Positions 17,043 to 27,051 of a stretch of 64,000 bases of DNA are shown piece after piece. Origin of the DNA: Thioclava sp. SK-1 (lineage in GTDB: Bacteria > Pseudomonadota > Alphaproteobacteria > Rhodobacterales > Rhodobacteraceae). The notes below the pieces were generated by a model that had not been told where the DNA came from, ran no database searches, and worked only from the letters and a program-made list of their open reading frames with translations. Numbering within the stretch: the first letter of the stretch is position 1; every line of letters starts with the position of its first letter. The stretch covers positions 62,001 to 126,000 of the forward strand of contig NZ_MDHA01000025.1 in NCBI RefSeq assembly GCF_001705665.1. Direction: 5' to 3'. The position numbers were made by a program, and so were the translations under genes.

Positions 17043-19553
17043 TCAATCGCGGGCGCGCAAAATACCCGCCGGCCGTTGTGACAAGGGGCGCAGGGCGAAT
17101 ATCAGCCCCGCAGCCAACACCGCGATCACCCCGCCCAGAACGATCACCACCGCTGGTATCAGCGCGAAGTGGAACTGCGCCCCCATGACCCATTCCACCA
17201 CCGCATAGCCTGCCAAACCACCGAAGATGATTGCCACCACGCCGGCCGCCGCGCCCATCAAAGCCGCACGCAGCGCAAAGCTCAGCAAGATGGTACGCCG
17301 CGTCGCACCCAAGGTCTTCAGTAAAGCAGCCTCCCATGCGCGCGCGCCTTCGCCAGCCGCAGCAGCACCGATCAACACGACAAACCCTGTGATCAACGTC
17401 ACCCCTGCAGCCAAAGATGTGGCGCGCGCAATCGTCGCCAAAGCCTCGGACATGCGATCCACCGCATCGCGCACACCGATTGCGGTGATATTTGGGAACT
17501 CCTCGCCAAGGGCGCGCAGGATATCGGCTTCGGCCTGTGGCGGGGCATAGACGGTCGCCAAATGCGTGTGCGGCGCCCCCTGCAGCGCGGTCGGGTTAAA
17601 GGTGATCACAAAGCCGATCCCGCCCGTCGCGAAATCCACATCCCGAAATGAGGTAATCGGCGCTTCGATATCACGGCCAAGTATATTGACCGTCAGCCGA
17701 TCGCCCAGTTTCAGTCCGATCTCTTTGGCCTCTTCTGCCGCGAAACTGATCTGTGGATCGCCGCTGTAGTCTTGTCGCCAAAACGTGCCTTCGGTGATGC
17801 GTTCGCGTGGCGTGGCAGCATAGGTGACACCGCGATCACCACGCAACACCCAGTGATCTGGCCGACCCTCTCGCGCAGGGGCGCCGTTGATCTGTGTCAC
17901 CACGCCGCGCATCATCGGCGTGGTTTCAATCTTGCGTACCCCCTCGATGGCCTGCATCCGCGCCATGAATGGGTCCAGCTGATCTGGTTGGATATCAATG
18001 ACGAAAAACGCCGGCGCTTCGGCGGGCAGATCTTCGGCGATGGCACGGCGCAGCCCGTTATCCACCTGCCCCACTGCCGCCAGAACAGACAGGCCCAACC
18101 CCAGTGATAAGATCACGGCCACGGCCTCGGATCGTGGGCCACCAATGGCGGCAAGCGCCGTGTGCACAACAGGATACCCCCGCACCCGTCCCGCGCCCCA
18201 ACGTGCCAAACCCTTCAGCCCGGTCGCTGCCGCCAAAAGGACGACAAGCGCCAGCACAATGCCGCCCAATGTACCAAACGTCAGCAACCACAGCCCCGAA
18301 AACGCCCCGGCAGAGACAACCAAAATCAGCACCAGCCCCGCAATCAGGGCCATCGCGGCCTTCCCCGGCACACCCCTCTTGCGCCGATCGGTATCGCGGT
18401 ACAGCCGTGCCGCACGCTGCCCCGACATCCGCGCAATTGGCCAAAGCGCAAAGATTGCGGCCACCAGCGCACCATAAAGCGCTGCTTCAAACAGGGGGAT
18501 GGGGCGCAGCCCGATTTGCACCGGGATCGGCAGACTGGCTTCGATCAGCCCGGACAGGCCCAAAACCACGGCCACCGCCAATGCCAATCCTGCAACAATG
18601 CCCGCAATGCCCAGCACCAGGATCTGCCACAAAAACACCCAGCGGATCGTCGCGCTTTCGGCCCCCATTGCGCGCAATGTCGCAATAGTTTCTGCCTTGC
18701 GCGCGATCCAGGCGTTGACCGTAGCCGAGATCCCAACCCCACCAACCGCCAATCCGGCAAGCCCAACCAGCACAAGAAAGGACCCCAGACGATTGACGAA
18801 GCGGTCCGCGCCAGGTGAGGCGCGGCGCAAATCGCTCCATCGCATGCCCTTGCCGTCAAAGAAGGCGCGCGCCTCGGTGCGCAGCGCATCCAGATCGGTG
18901 CCAGGCGCGACCTGCGCGCGATATTCTGTTTCAAATAACGCACCGGGCGCCAGCAGGCGCGTGCCCTCAATCTGCGCCAATCCCACCATAGAGGGCGGGC
19001 CAAGCCCGATCCCTCCGCCGGTTTCATCAGGTTCGCGGATCAACCGGGCGCGGAAAGCAAAGTCCAATCCCCCAAGGTTGACCCGGTCACCAATGCGCAG
19101 ATTCAGCCGATCAGCCAGGGCCGGGGCCAGAAAAATCCCCGGCATATCGTCAACGACGTCCAGCGCCTGCATGCCTACCGGTGGATCCAGCTGCACCGCG
19201 CCCAACAAAGGGTGAGCCCCATCCACAGCTTTCACCTGTGTCAGCATCCGGCCCGCGTTTGCGCCACTGCCGCCCAACATGGAGCGGAATTCAACAATCT
19301 CGGATACGGCGGTAGAGCGGCTGGTGATCCAATCGCGTTCTTCTGGCGTGGCCCGGCGATAGGTCAGTTCATATTCCACATCCCCGCCCAGCAGGATCGC
19401 ACCTTGATCCGACAGAGCGCCGCGAATGGCGCCGCGCACCAATCCCACCGCGGCAATCGCCGCAACCCCCAGCATCAAGCATAAAAGAAAGACACGAAAC
19501 CCTTTAACGCCGCCGCGCAGCTCCCGCCGGGCGATCCGCCAAGACAGGCTCAT
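17043..19553 (-). CDS. FtsX-like ABC transporter permease (YbbP type)
   Basis: 836-residue inner-membrane protein with an N-terminal transmembrane segment (FRVFLLCLMLGVAAIAAVGL), a large periplasmic domain, three to four central segments, further segments in the middle, and a C-terminal FtsX repeat (LKTLGATRRTILLSFALRAALMG). This double-MacB/FtsX arrangement matches YbbP-like permeases. The start overlaps the ATP-binding gene upstream (19550) by 4 bp. With that gene and the divergent tesA it reproduces the tesA-ybbA-ybbP neighbourhood known from enterobacteria. The transported compound is not known; a link to acyl or lipid handling is an inference from the neighbour. Confidence 0.9.
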   Translation of the reverse strand: MSLSWRIARRELRGGVKGFRVFLLCLMLGVAAIAAVGLVRGAIRGALSDQGAILLGGDVEYELTYRRATPEERDWITSRSTAVSEIVEFRSMLGGSGANAGRMLTQVKAVDGAHPLLGAVQLDPPVGMQALDVVDDMPGIFLAPALADRLNLRIGDRVNLGGLDFAFRARLIREPDETGGGIGLGPPSMVGLAQIEGTRLLAPGALFETEYRAQVAPGTDLDALRTEARAFFDGKGMRWSDLRRASPGADRFVNRLGSFLVLVGLAGLAVGGVGISATVNAWIARKAETIATLRAMGAESATIRWVFLWQILVLGIAGIVAGLALAVAVVLGLSGLIEASLPIPVQIGLRPIPLFEAALYGALVAAIFALWPIARMSGQRAARLYRDTDRRKRGVPGKAAMALIAGLVLILVVSAGAFSGLWLLTFGTLGGIVLALVVLLAAATGLKGLARWGAGRVRGYPVVHTALAAIGGPRSEAVAVILSLGLGLSVLAAVGQVDNGLRRAIAEDLPAEAPAFFVIDIQPDQLDPFMARMQAIEGVRKIETTPMMRGVVTQINGAPAREGRPDHWVLRGDRGVTYAATPRERITEGTFWRQDYSGDPQISFAAEEAKEIGLKLGDRLTVNILGRDIEAPITSFRDVDFATGGIGFVITFNPTALQGAPHTHLATVYAPPQAEADILRALGEEFPNITAIGVRDAVDRMSEALATIARATSLAAGVTLITGFVVLIGAAAAGEGARAWEAALLKTLGATRRTILLSFALRAALMGAAAGVVAIIFGGLAGYAVVEWVMGAQFHFALIPAVVIVLGGVIAVLAAGLIFALRPLSQRPAGILRARD

Positions 19554-20248
19554 GCGGTGGCCTCCACCGATGTTGCCGCCAGATCCAGCTGCCCATCGCG
19601 CAGGCGGATAACCCGATCACACCGCTGTGCCAATTCGCGCGCATGGGTCACAAGCACCAGCGTCGCGCCATGCCGGTCTTGCAGCCCAAACAGCAAATCC
19701 ATGATGGCCGCTCCGGTGGTTTCGTCCAGGTTTCCGGTGGGTTCATCGGCCAATAAAATCGCAGGGCGTGGGGCCACAGCCCGCGCCAGGGCCACGCGCT
19801 GTTGTTCCCCGCCCGACATTTCTGCAGGGTAATGGCCCATACGATGGCCAAGCCCAACAGCATCTAACTCCGCACGCGCACGTTCAAACGCATCTGATAC
19901 GCCTGCGATTTCCATCGGCAGCGCGACGTTTTCCACGGCGCTCATTGTTGGGACAAGGTGGAAACTTTGAAACACGATCCCCATATTACCACGACGGAAC
20001 CTCGCCAAAGCATCTTCGGACATGGCGGAAAGATCCTGACCCAATGCCGTAATCGCCCCGCCCGTTGCCTGTTCCAACCCGCCCATAAGCATCAACAATG
20101 ACGATTTTCCAGACCCCGACGGACCCGTCAGCCCCACGCTTTCGCCGCGTTTGACCTGAAGTGTCACACGGCGCAAAATCTCAACCGGACCGGCATTGCC
20201 GTCCAATGTCAATTCTGCGTCCTGCAAGGAAAGAACCGTATCCGCCAT
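19550..20248 (-). CDS. ABC transporter ATP-binding protein (YbbA/LolD type)
   Basis: 232-residue cytoplasmic ATPase partner of the FtsX-type permease. Walker A is GLTGPSGSGKSSLL, the signature is MSGGEQQRVALARAV, and Walker B is ILLADEPTGNLD, followed by the switch histidine in LVLVTHARELA. The MacB/LolD subgroup signature PTGNLD is clear. I start it at the ATG at 20248 (MADTVLSLQDAELTL), which fits the family and leaves room for the divergent tesA promoter; a GTG-like extension to 20305 is possible but would overlap the tesA start. Confidence 0.92.
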   Translation of the reverse strand: MADTVLSLQDAELTLDGNAGPVEILRRVTLQVKRGESVGLTGPSGSGKSSLLMLMGGLEQATGGAITALGQDLSAMSEDALARFRRGNMGIVFQSFHLVPTMSAVENVALPMEIAGVSDAFERARAELDAVGLGHRMGHYPAEMSGGEQQRVALARAVAPRPAILLADEPTGNLDETTGAAIMDLLFGLQDRHGATLVLVTHARELAQRCDRVIRLRDGQLDLAATSVEATA

Positions 20249-20297
20249 GTTGCCCCACTTTTCCAGCCATCGAACTTTTAAGTCACTTTCGACATAT

Positions 20298-20954
20298 GTG
20301 GGCAAATATGCGCTTCACAAGCTTGCGATTGTTCTAATTGCCTTCGCAGGCGTTGGGTTTGGGGCGCGTGCACAGGCAGAACCGATGCAACTTGTGGCGT
20401 TAGGCGACAGTTTGACCCAAGGATACGGGCTTAATCCGGCCCAGGGGCTGGTGCCACAGCTTCAAGCCTGGCTGGATGCACATGACGCAGATGTGACAAT
20501 CGTAAATGCCGGAGTGTCGGGCGATACCACCGCAGGCGGGCTCTCGCGTCTGGATTGGTCGCTGAGTAATGACACCGATGCGGTGATGGTTGCGCTTGGC
20601 GGCAATGACGTTTTGCGTGGCCTGCCCCCGGCCCAATCACGCGCCAATCTGACCAAGATCTTGGATCAGATCACGGCACGCGAGCTGCCTGTTCTGCTGG
20701 CCGGGATTCCGGTCCCTGAGAATTACGGCCCCGAATACCGCGCCGAGTTTTTGGCGATTTATCCCGAATTGGCCGCACAATATGATGCGGTTCTGGTGCC
20801 CAACCTATTGGCGCCGGTGATGGCGCGCCCGCAAGATCAGGCGCAACTGGTCCAAGACGATGGCATACATCCCAGCGCGGATGGCGTCGCCCTGATTGTC
20901 GAGGATTTGGGGCCAAAGGTGCTGCAGCTATTGTCGCGTGTCGACCAACCGTGA
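20298..20954 (+). CDS. tesA: SGNH/GDSL lysophospholipase/thioesterase (arylesterase)
   Basis: Periplasmic esterase/acyl-thioesterase of about 218 residues. The four SGNH blocks are present: GDSLTQGYG with nucleophile Ser38, GVSGDTTAGG with the oxyanion Gly, GGNDVLRG with Asn103, and DDGIHPSADG with Asp188 and His191. The N-terminus LAIVLIAFAGVGFGARAQAEP is a Sec signal peptide. The start is a GTG at 20298, chosen because it directly precedes the signal sequence; no good ribosome-binding site is visible, so this start is less sure. It is divergent from the ybbA-like gene with about 50 bp between starts, as in E. coli. Confidence 0.88.
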   Translation: MGKYALHKLAIVLIAFAGVGFGARAQAEPMQLVALGDSLTQGYGLNPAQGLVPQLQAWLDAHDADVTIVNAGVSGDTTAGGLSRLDWSLSNDTDAVMVALGGNDVLRGLPPAQSRANLTKILDQITARELPVLLAGIPVPENYGPEYRAEFLAIYPELAAQYDAVLVPNLLAPVMARPQDQAQLVQDDGIHPSADGVALIVEDLGPKVLQLLSRVDQP

Positions 20955-20992
20955 GTCACATGCTGGAACCGCAGTCACTAAGGGCGCCGCGC

Positions 20993-22210
20993 TTAGGCCA
21001 GCGCGGTGCTTTGGCGATCCACGCTCCACAGTGATACACAGGCCAGAACGGCGACGCTGGCCCCCAATATAGCGACGACACCATAGCCCGCGAAACCTGC
21101 GCCTATGGCAAAAATAGCCGCAGCCACCGTATCACCGATCAACGTCTGCAAGGATAATAACGACGCCCCTGCGCCCGGTCGCGTGCCCAGCAGATCTTGC
21201 AGATAGGCCATCGGCTGGGTCAAGATCACCGCCCCGCCTGCGGCTGCCAAAATCGTCAGCGCCCAGACCCAATCTGTTGCCGCCAATATTGGCAGCAGTG
21301 CCAGATGCAACGCATATAAGATCGTGCCACATAAGATCAGCGTCATCCGCGACAGCTGCGCCGCCACCACGGGCAGCGCCAGCATCAAGGGCACCTCTAG
21401 CCCTGCGATCACCCCGGCATAAATCGCAACATCACTGGCCCCGCGATTGGGCAGGTGCAAAAAGACCAAGCCAACCAAAACCATATACAGCACAATCGTG
21501 CTGTTGATCGCGCCCAGAGCGATAACCCGACCGATGATCCGGCGATCCGCCATCTCTGCCAGCGCATCGCGAAATTTCAGGCCCGATTTCGGATCTGGCC
21601 AGCGCGTCGCCCCGTCGCGCGGCCAAAAAGCAATGACCAGCAAAAACATCGTCCCCGAAATGGCAAGGCAGATCGGGAAGATCACCATTTGATCGGCACC
21701 GCGTTCAAAAACCACTGACCAGATTGGCAAGACAACAACCCAAGGCAATGCGAACAGCGCCCGCAATGTGGTCTGGATCGTGCCACGTTCGGCCTGTGGT
21801 CGCAGCGACGCCGCTAACCGGCCTAAGGCGAACAACTGCCCAAACAATGAACTGGCCAAAGGCAGCAACAGCGCCTGCGACACAACAAAGGCTGCCGGCG
21901 ATGGGATCAGCGCCACAATCGCATTGCCCAATGTCATCGCACCTGCGCAAAATAAAGCAATATCACGGCGCCGCCCACGCTGATCCGCCGCGATCCCAAA
22001 CACGACAGAGCTGGACACAGCCACGACCGCCGCCGCCAGCAAAATAACCGAATAAGCCTGATCGCTGAGGTCGAACACCGCCACGGCCATGGCTGACATC
22101 TGCGGCAGCATGCTGGCCATATGCGCGCCAAACAGGATCAGTAACCCCGCCGCCAGCCCAAGGGCCGGATCCCGAAAAATCGGTTGAAATGGCGCAAACA
22201 CTCGCATCAC
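20993..22210 (-). CDS. MFS transporter
   Basis: 405 residues with about twelve hydrophobic segments in two halves. The loop between helices 2 and 3 reads FGIAADQRGRRRDI, the typical MFS motif-A region (G-x-x-x-D-R-x-G-R-R). The protein begins MMRVFAPFQPIFRDPALGLAAGLLILFGAHM. It resembles small-molecule/drug exporters; the substrate cannot be read from the sequence. It is convergent with tesA and has its own promoter region before the FAD oxidoreductase gene on the same strand. Confidence 0.85.
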   Translation of the reverse strand: MMRVFAPFQPIFRDPALGLAAGLLILFGAHMASMLPQMSAMAVAVFDLSDQAYSVILLAAAVVAVSSSVVFGIAADQRGRRRDIALFCAGAMTLGNAIVALIPSPAAFVVSQALLLPLASSLFGQLFALGRLAASLRPQAERGTIQTTLRALFALPWVVVLPIWSVVFERGADQMVIFPICLAISGTMFLLVIAFWPRDGATRWPDPKSGLKFRDALAEMADRRIIGRVIALGAINSTIVLYMVLVGLVFLHLPNRGASDVAIYAGVIAGLEVPLMLALPVVAAQLSRMTLILCGTILYALHLALLPILAATDWVWALTILAAAGGAVILTQPMAYLQDLLGTRPGAGASLLSLQTLIGDTVAAAIFAIGAGFAGYGVVAILGASVAVLACVSLWSVDRQSTALA

Positions 22211-22298
22211 GGCCCCTCACTACACATATGTTCGTGGTGGCCCCAAGATCTTAACGAAGTGTTAATTGTTGGAACTTGCCGCTAGGGCAGCCAAGCGT

Positions 22299-23675
22299 TT
22301 ATGGCAAAAGTTTTCCGGGGTTTAGGATGTTTTGCGGATCCAGCGCGGATTTGATCGCGGCCATCACCTGCAACGCGACCGGATCTTTGTATTTCCCCAT
22401 AGAGGCACGCTTGGACAGTCCGACCCCATGTTCGGCGGAAAAGGTTCCACCCATCGCCACCGCCTCACGCGAGATTGCATCGCGGATCGGCTGCACCAGG
22501 GTCTCATCGCTGGGAAAGACAGTATAATGCAGATTGCCATCCCCCAAATGGCCGATCACCATCAACCGGGCCTTCGGATCCAACCGATCCAGAACGCCCC
22601 CCATGTGATCAAGCCAAGGCGAGATCTGATCCAGTGGCAAGGCCACATCCGTATCGACAATCGGCATTTCGTTCAGCGTGACTTCCGCCGCAGATTCGCG
22701 AATATGCCACAGCTTGGCCCGCTGTGCCTCGGACGAGGCCAAAACCGCATCGACGATCTCACCAGCCTCCATCGGGCCTTCCAACAGGTCTTCCAAACGC
22801 GCCTGCGGATCATCGCCGGGCACCGTAGTGGCGATTTCCAACAAAATATTGACCTTTTGCGGTGTGATCGGACAGCTTAGATCTGGCTTATATTTCGTCA
22901 ATCGGGGCCAAAAGATATCGGGCAGATATTCAAATGCCTCAACGGCGCCCCCTGTCCCTTCTTGCAGCCGGTTCAACAGGCGTAAAGCCGCATCAAACCC
23001 GGTCATCCCCAACAAAGCCGTGGCACGCTCACGCGGCGCAGGCACCAGCTTTAGCACCGCAGCCGTGATAATCCCCAATGTGCCCTCAGCACCGATCATC
23101 AGATTGCGCAGATCATAGCCGGTGTTGTCCTTATGTAGCGCGGTCATCAGATTCATCACCCGGCCATCCGCCAGCACAACCTCTAGCCCCAGGCACAAGG
23201 CGCGTGCATTGCCATAGCGCACCACATTGGACCCTCCGGCGTTGGTGGACAAAAATCCCCCCACCTGCGCAGAGCCTTTTGCCCCAAAAGACAGCGGGAA
23301 CATCAGACCATGTTCCGCCACCGCCGCGTGCAAGGTTTCCAAAATCACCCCGGCTTCCACCGCGACAGTGCGGGCCGCAGGGTTGATCTGCGTGATCTTG
23401 TTCAGCCGCGACAATGACAGCATCAACCGGCCCTGGGCCTCATGCCCGCCATTCAAGCCAGTCCCACCAGATACAGGGACAACCGGTGTTCCCGTCCGGC
23501 TGGCAAGCGCCATAATGGCCGACACATCCTCCACCGATCCCGGGCGCAACACCGCCAGCGGCTGCCAGCGATAATGACCCGTAAAATCTGCCCCATAAGA
23601 CGCCGCATCCGCCCCGGTCAAAACATGGGCCGCGCCGATAAGGCTGCGCAACTGATCCAAAATATCGGTCATCAC
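22299..23675 (-). CDS. FAD-binding oxidoreductase (D-lactate/2-hydroxyacid dehydrogenase, GlcD-like)
   Basis: 458 residues of the vanillyl-alcohol-oxidase-type flavoprotein family. The FAD-binding PP-loop region contains VVPVSGGTGLNGGHEAQGR and GGFLSTNAGGSNVVRYG, and LRNLMIGAEGTLGIITAAVLKL completes it. The C-terminal cap holds MVIGHLGDGNLHYTVFP and GGTFSAEHGVGLSKR, the metal/substrate site typical of GlcD, D-lactate and D-2-hydroxyglutarate dehydrogenases. It oxidises a 2-hydroxy acid and passes electrons to an acceptor; the exact substrate is not decidable here. hemC lies 39 bp upstream on the same strand (hemC stop at 23715), so the two may be cotranscribed. Confidence 0.88.
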   Translation of the reverse strand: MMTDILDQLRSLIGAAHVLTGADAASYGADFTGHYRWQPLAVLRPGSVEDVSAIMALASRTGTPVVPVSGGTGLNGGHEAQGRLMLSLSRLNKITQINPAARTVAVEAGVILETLHAAVAEHGLMFPLSFGAKGSAQVGGFLSTNAGGSNVVRYGNARALCLGLEVVLADGRVMNLMTALHKDNTGYDLRNLMIGAEGTLGIITAAVLKLVPAPRERATALLGMTGFDAALRLLNRLQEGTGGAVEAFEYLPDIFWPRLTKYKPDLSCPITPQKVNILLEIATTVPGDDPQARLEDLLEGPMEAGEIVDAVLASSEAQRAKLWHIRESAAEVTLNEMPIVDTDVALPLDQISPWLDHMGGVLDRLDPKARLMVIGHLGDGNLHYTVFPSDETLVQPIRDAISREAVAMGGTFSAEHGVGLSKRASMGKYKDPVALQVMAAIKSALDPQNILNPGKLLP

Positions 23676-23714
23676 ATCACTTTCACCACAGCGCCCAAAC
23701 CCATCCGCGGCAGG

Positions 23715-24683
23715 TCAGTCACGCCAGTCAAAAAAATCATCACTGGCACGTGCCAACAGCCGCTCGGCAATCGCCTCACCCAGGGCTGAGGCTTGGGCGA
23801 CAGGTGCATGGCCCTCATCAAACAAGGCCTCAGATCCATCGGGGCGCAAAATCTGTCCGCGCATCCAGATCTGGTCGCCTTGCAAGATCGCAAGCCCCGC
23901 AATCGGTGTCTGACATGACCCGTCCAATCGCGCCAAAAATGCCCGTTCACATGCCAGCCGATCCCCGGTCGGTCCATGATGCAGCGGCACCAAAAGGGCA
24001 GCAACCACGCTGTCGTCACTGCGCCGTTCGATACCAATCGCCCCCTGCGCAACCGCCGGAAGCATCTCTTCGGGTTCAATCGCCCCACGCGCAAGATGAT
24101 CCATACCCAAACGATTTAAACCGGCCATCGCCAAGAACGTCGCCTGTGCCACGCCATCTTGCAGCTTTTGCATGCGCGTTTGAACATTGCCACGGAATTC
24201 GACCATCTTCAGATCCGGTCGACGATGCGCCAATTGCGCGCGCCGGCGCAGGCTGGAGGAGCCCACAACCGCCCCATCAGCCAAATCCACAATTCCGTCG
24301 CATTCCAGCGACACGAACGCATCACGCACATCTTCACGCGGCAAATAACAATCCAGCACCAAACCATCCGGCTGCGCGACCGGCATATCCTTCATCGAAT
24401 GAACTGCAATATCAATGCGTCCCTCCAAAAGGGCCTCTTCGATCTCTTTGGTGAATAACCCTTTGCCGCCCAATGTTTTCAGGGCAACATCTGCTGCAAT
24501 CAACGCGCGATCATCACCTGTGGTCTTGATCACAACCACTTCAAACGCCTCAATCGGCAAGCCATGCGCCGCCATCAGCCGGTTGCGGGTTTCATGCGCC
24601 TGCGCAAGCGCCAGCGGCGAGCCGCGCGTGCCAATTTTCAGGGGCGATTGGGCGGAGGGCATATCAGCAAAAACCTGTGTCAT
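23715..24683 (-). CDS. hemC: Hydroxymethylbilane synthase (porphobilinogen deaminase)
   Basis: Polymerises four porphobilinogens to hydroxymethylbilane in haem synthesis. The 322-residue frame begins [28 protein letters not shown]; an upstream in-frame start at 24737 lacks family sequence. Landmarks are [28 protein letters not shown], and [10 protein letters not shown] with Cys257 for the dipyrromethane cofactor. It is divergent from hemE, with 144 bp between starts that must hold both promoters; I saw no clear operator there. Confidence 0.96.
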   Translation of the reverse strand: MTQVFADMPSAQSPLKIGTRGSPLALAQAHETRNRLMAAHGLPIEAFEVVVIKTTGDDRALIAADVALKTLGGKGLFTKEIEEALLEGRIDIAVHSMKDMPVAQPDGLVLDCYLPREDVRDAFVSLECDGIVDLADGAVVGSSSLRRRAQLAHRRPDLKMVEFRGNVQTRMQKLQDGVAQATFLAMAGLNRLGMDHLARGAIEPEEMLPAVAQGAIGIERRSDDSVVAALLVPLHHGPTGDRLACERAFLARLDGSCQTPIAGLAILQGDQIWMRGQILRPDGSEALFDEGHAPVAQASALGEAIAERLLARASDDFFDWRD

Positions 24684-24827
24684 ACACCCAGCCTTAGCTG
24701 CGTCAGAAGGGCGGTGCAAGCGCAAGACGCCCCTCACCTCTGGCCAATATGTCGCAATTCTTCGACCTTGGAATGCTTGACATTATGCCCCCGCACGCAA
24801 AGTAAAGCGCATCCACAGGAGACAGAC

Positions 24828-25859
24828 ATGAGCGACAAGACGATCCTGCGCGCCCTTCGCGGCGAAACCCTGCCAACCCCGCCCATCTGGATGATGCGTC
24901 AGGCGGGACGGTATCTGCCCGAATATCGCGCCACCCGTGCCCAAGCGGGCGATTTTCTATCGCTGTGCTACAACCCTGAATTGGCCACCGAGGTCACGCT
25001 TCAGCCGATCCGCCGCTACGGGTTCGATGCAGCCATCCTCTTCGCAGATATCTTGTTGCTACCCCAGGCTCTTGGTGCCGATCTATGGTTTGTCACCGGC
25101 GAAGGCCCGCGACTGTCCACCATCACCGGACCGGACGGGATACGCGGTCTTAAAACCAAGGACGACATCCATGACCACCTTGCACCGATCTATGAAACGG
25201 TCAGCCGCCTTGCACAACAGCTACCCAAAACCACCACATTGATTGGCTTCGCAGGCGCCCCTTGGACCGTGGCAACCTATATGATCGCAGGCCGCGGCAC
25301 ACCGGATCAAGCCCCGGCACATCATCTTAAAGACACAGACCGCGCCACTTTCACGGCCCTGATCAACCTGATCACCGAGGCCACAATCGAATACCTGTCC
25401 AAACAGGTCGATGCCGGCGCCGAGGTCATCAAACTGTTTGACAGTTGGGCCGGCTCCCTTACTGGGCAAGATTTTGAAGATTTCGCCGTCGCCCCAACAA
25501 AAAAGATCATCGCCGCGCTCAAACACCGCCACCCCGGCCTGCCAATCATCGCCTTCCCGCGCGAAGCCTCAAATGGCTATATCAATTTTCACGCCAAAAC
25601 CGGGGCAGATTGCGTCGCGCTGGACAATTCGATCAGCCCGGAATGGGGCGCCGCACATGTGCAAACCGCAGGCTGCGTGCAGGGCAATCTTGCGTCACGC
25701 CATATGGTCACCGGTGGCCAGGCCCTGATCGACGACACGCGCCACATCGTAGAAACCTTCCGCAACGGGCCGCATATCTTCAACCTCGGCCATGGTATCA
25801 CCCCCGATGCCGATCCCGAAAACGTTCAACTGATGATCGACACCGTGCGCAACAGCTAA
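24828..25859 (+). CDS. hemE: Uroporphyrinogen decarboxylase
   Basis: Decarboxylates the four acetate side chains of uroporphyrinogen III to coproporphyrinogen III. The 343-residue frame starts at the ATG at 24828, preceded by CAGGAGA. It shows [17 protein letters not shown] (substrate-binding block), [16 protein letters not shown] with the catalytic-site Asp, [14 protein letters not shown] and [16 protein letters not shown] near the C-terminus. It is convergent with hemF; repeat copy C lies between the two stop codons. Confidence 0.97.
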   Translation: MSDKTILRALRGETLPTPPIWMMRQAGRYLPEYRATRAQAGDFLSLCYNPELATEVTLQPIRRYGFDAAILFADILLLPQALGADLWFVTGEGPRLSTITGPDGIRGLKTKDDIHDHLAPIYETVSRLAQQLPKTTTLIGFAGAPWTVATYMIAGRGTPDQAPAHHLKDTDRATFTALINLITEATIEYLSKQVDAGAEVIKLFDSWAGSLTGQDFEDFAVAPTKKIIAALKHRHPGLPIIAFPREASNGYINFHAKTGADCVALDNSISPEWGAAHVQTAGCVQGNLASRHMVTGGQALIDDTRHIVETFRNGPHIFNLGHGITPDADPENVQLMIDTVRNS

Positions 25860-25879
25860 ATGCGCCCGCCACCCGGCCC

Positions 25880-25946
25880 CTTTCATCTTGCGATAAATAT
25901 CCCGGGGTGAATGGGGCCACTTTGGCCCCAAAGGGGCAGCGCCCCT
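25880..25946 (-). repeat. Two-hairpin repeat, copy C, between convergent hemE and hemF
   Basis: Read on the minus strand it has hairpin 1 GGGGC-GCT-GCCCC (25945-25933), hairpin 2 with GGGGCC/GGCCCC arms (25929-25913), and the tail CCCCGGGATATTT followed by GCAAGATGAAAG (to 25880). It shares layout and tail with copies at 6607-6674 and 44053-44116. Both intergenic copies lie between convergent genes, consistent with a role in ending or stabilising transcripts. Confidence 0.85.
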
Positions 25947-25976
25947 AAATAACGGCCCATGCCTGAAACAGCTGCG

Positions 25977-26882
25977 TCAATACCATTTTGCAATGGGCGG
26001 CAGGCTCATTAAAACCGCATCCGCATTATGACCAGATTCCAGTCCAAATTTCGTGCCACGATCATATACTAAATTATATTCTGCATATAAGCCGCGATGG
26101 CGGAGCTGCACTTCGCGGTCCGCCTCACTCCATGACTGATCACGACGCCGCTGTGTCACCGGCACAAAGGCAGGTAAAAACGCCTCGCCGACCGCTTTGG
26201 TAAAGGCGAAATCCCGCTCCCACCCCCCGGTATTGAGATCATCGTAAAAGATCCCGCCCACGCCACGCGCTCGCCCACGATGCGGAATATAGAAATATTC
26301 ATCTGCCCAGGCTTTGAACCGCGCATAATAGTCCCCGCTATGCGCGTCGCATGCGCCACGCAGCGCTGCGTGAAATGCCGCCGTATCCGCCTCATATTCG
26401 ATACAGGGATTCAGATCCGCCCCCCCGCCGAACCACCATGTACCCGGCGTCCAAAACATCCGCGTGTTCATATGCACCGCAGGCGTATGGGGGTTTTGCA
26501 TATGCGCCACCAAAGAAATACCCGAGGCCCAGAACCGCGGATCCGCTTCAATGCCCGGCACACCGCGCGCCGCCATCGCCTTTTGCGCAGGTGGCTGCAA
26601 TTCCCCCCAAACCGTTGAGATATTCACCCCCACCTTCTCAAACACCCGGCCGTTGCGCATCACGCTCATCTTGCCGCCACCATGATCTTCCCCATCGGGA
26701 CCCGTGCGGGCGGTCGGTGTGACCTCAAACCGTCCAGCGGGGCGATCTGAACAGGGGCCGGCCTGCTGCGTGTCTTCCAACTCCTCAAACGTGGCAACAA
26801 TCTGATCGCGCAATTGCGAAAACCATGCGCTGGCCTGCGCCTTGCGCTGTGTGAAATCACTGTCAGGGGCGGAATTGGACAT
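25977..26882 (-). CDS. hemF: Oxygen-dependent coproporphyrinogen III oxidase
   Basis: Uses O2 to convert coproporphyrinogen III to protoporphyrinogen IX. The 301-residue protein has GGGKMSVMRNGRVFEKVGVN, HMNTRMFWTPGTWWFGGGADL, GGIFYDDLN and the C-terminal QLRHRGLYAEYNLVYDRGTKFGL blocks, all family hallmarks. Its oxygen-independent counterpart hemN is at 42680. It begins at the ATG at 26882 and is divergent from a lipoprotein gene; the 169-bp spacer shows only short repeats of AACGAACGCAGGCCTAAAC type and no clear operator. Confidence 0.96.
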   Translation of the reverse strand: MSNSAPDSDFTQRKAQASAWFSQLRDQIVATFEELEDTQQAGPCSDRPAGRFEVTPTARTGPDGEDHGGGKMSVMRNGRVFEKVGVNISTVWGELQPPAQKAMAARGVPGIEADPRFWASGISLVAHMQNPHTPAVHMNTRMFWTPGTWWFGGGADLNPCIEYEADTAAFHAALRGACDAHSGDYYARFKAWADEYFYIPHRGRARGVGGIFYDDLNTGGWERDFAFTKAVGEAFLPAFVPVTQRRRDQSWSEADREVQLRHRGLYAEYNLVYDRGTKFGLESGHNADAVLMSLPPIAKWY

Positions 26883-27051
26883 CGACGAGGTTCCTTTGGG
26901 TTGCGCAGGCGCGTCTTATCAGCCCTAACCCCATAACAGCAAGCCAGACCAAACGCTCAGGCCCCAACGAACGCAGGCCTAAACAAACGCAGGGCAGGCC
27001 CCCTTCCCCCCGTTCCGTTCCCACGTTACGATCACCATGACGGAGGATCCC

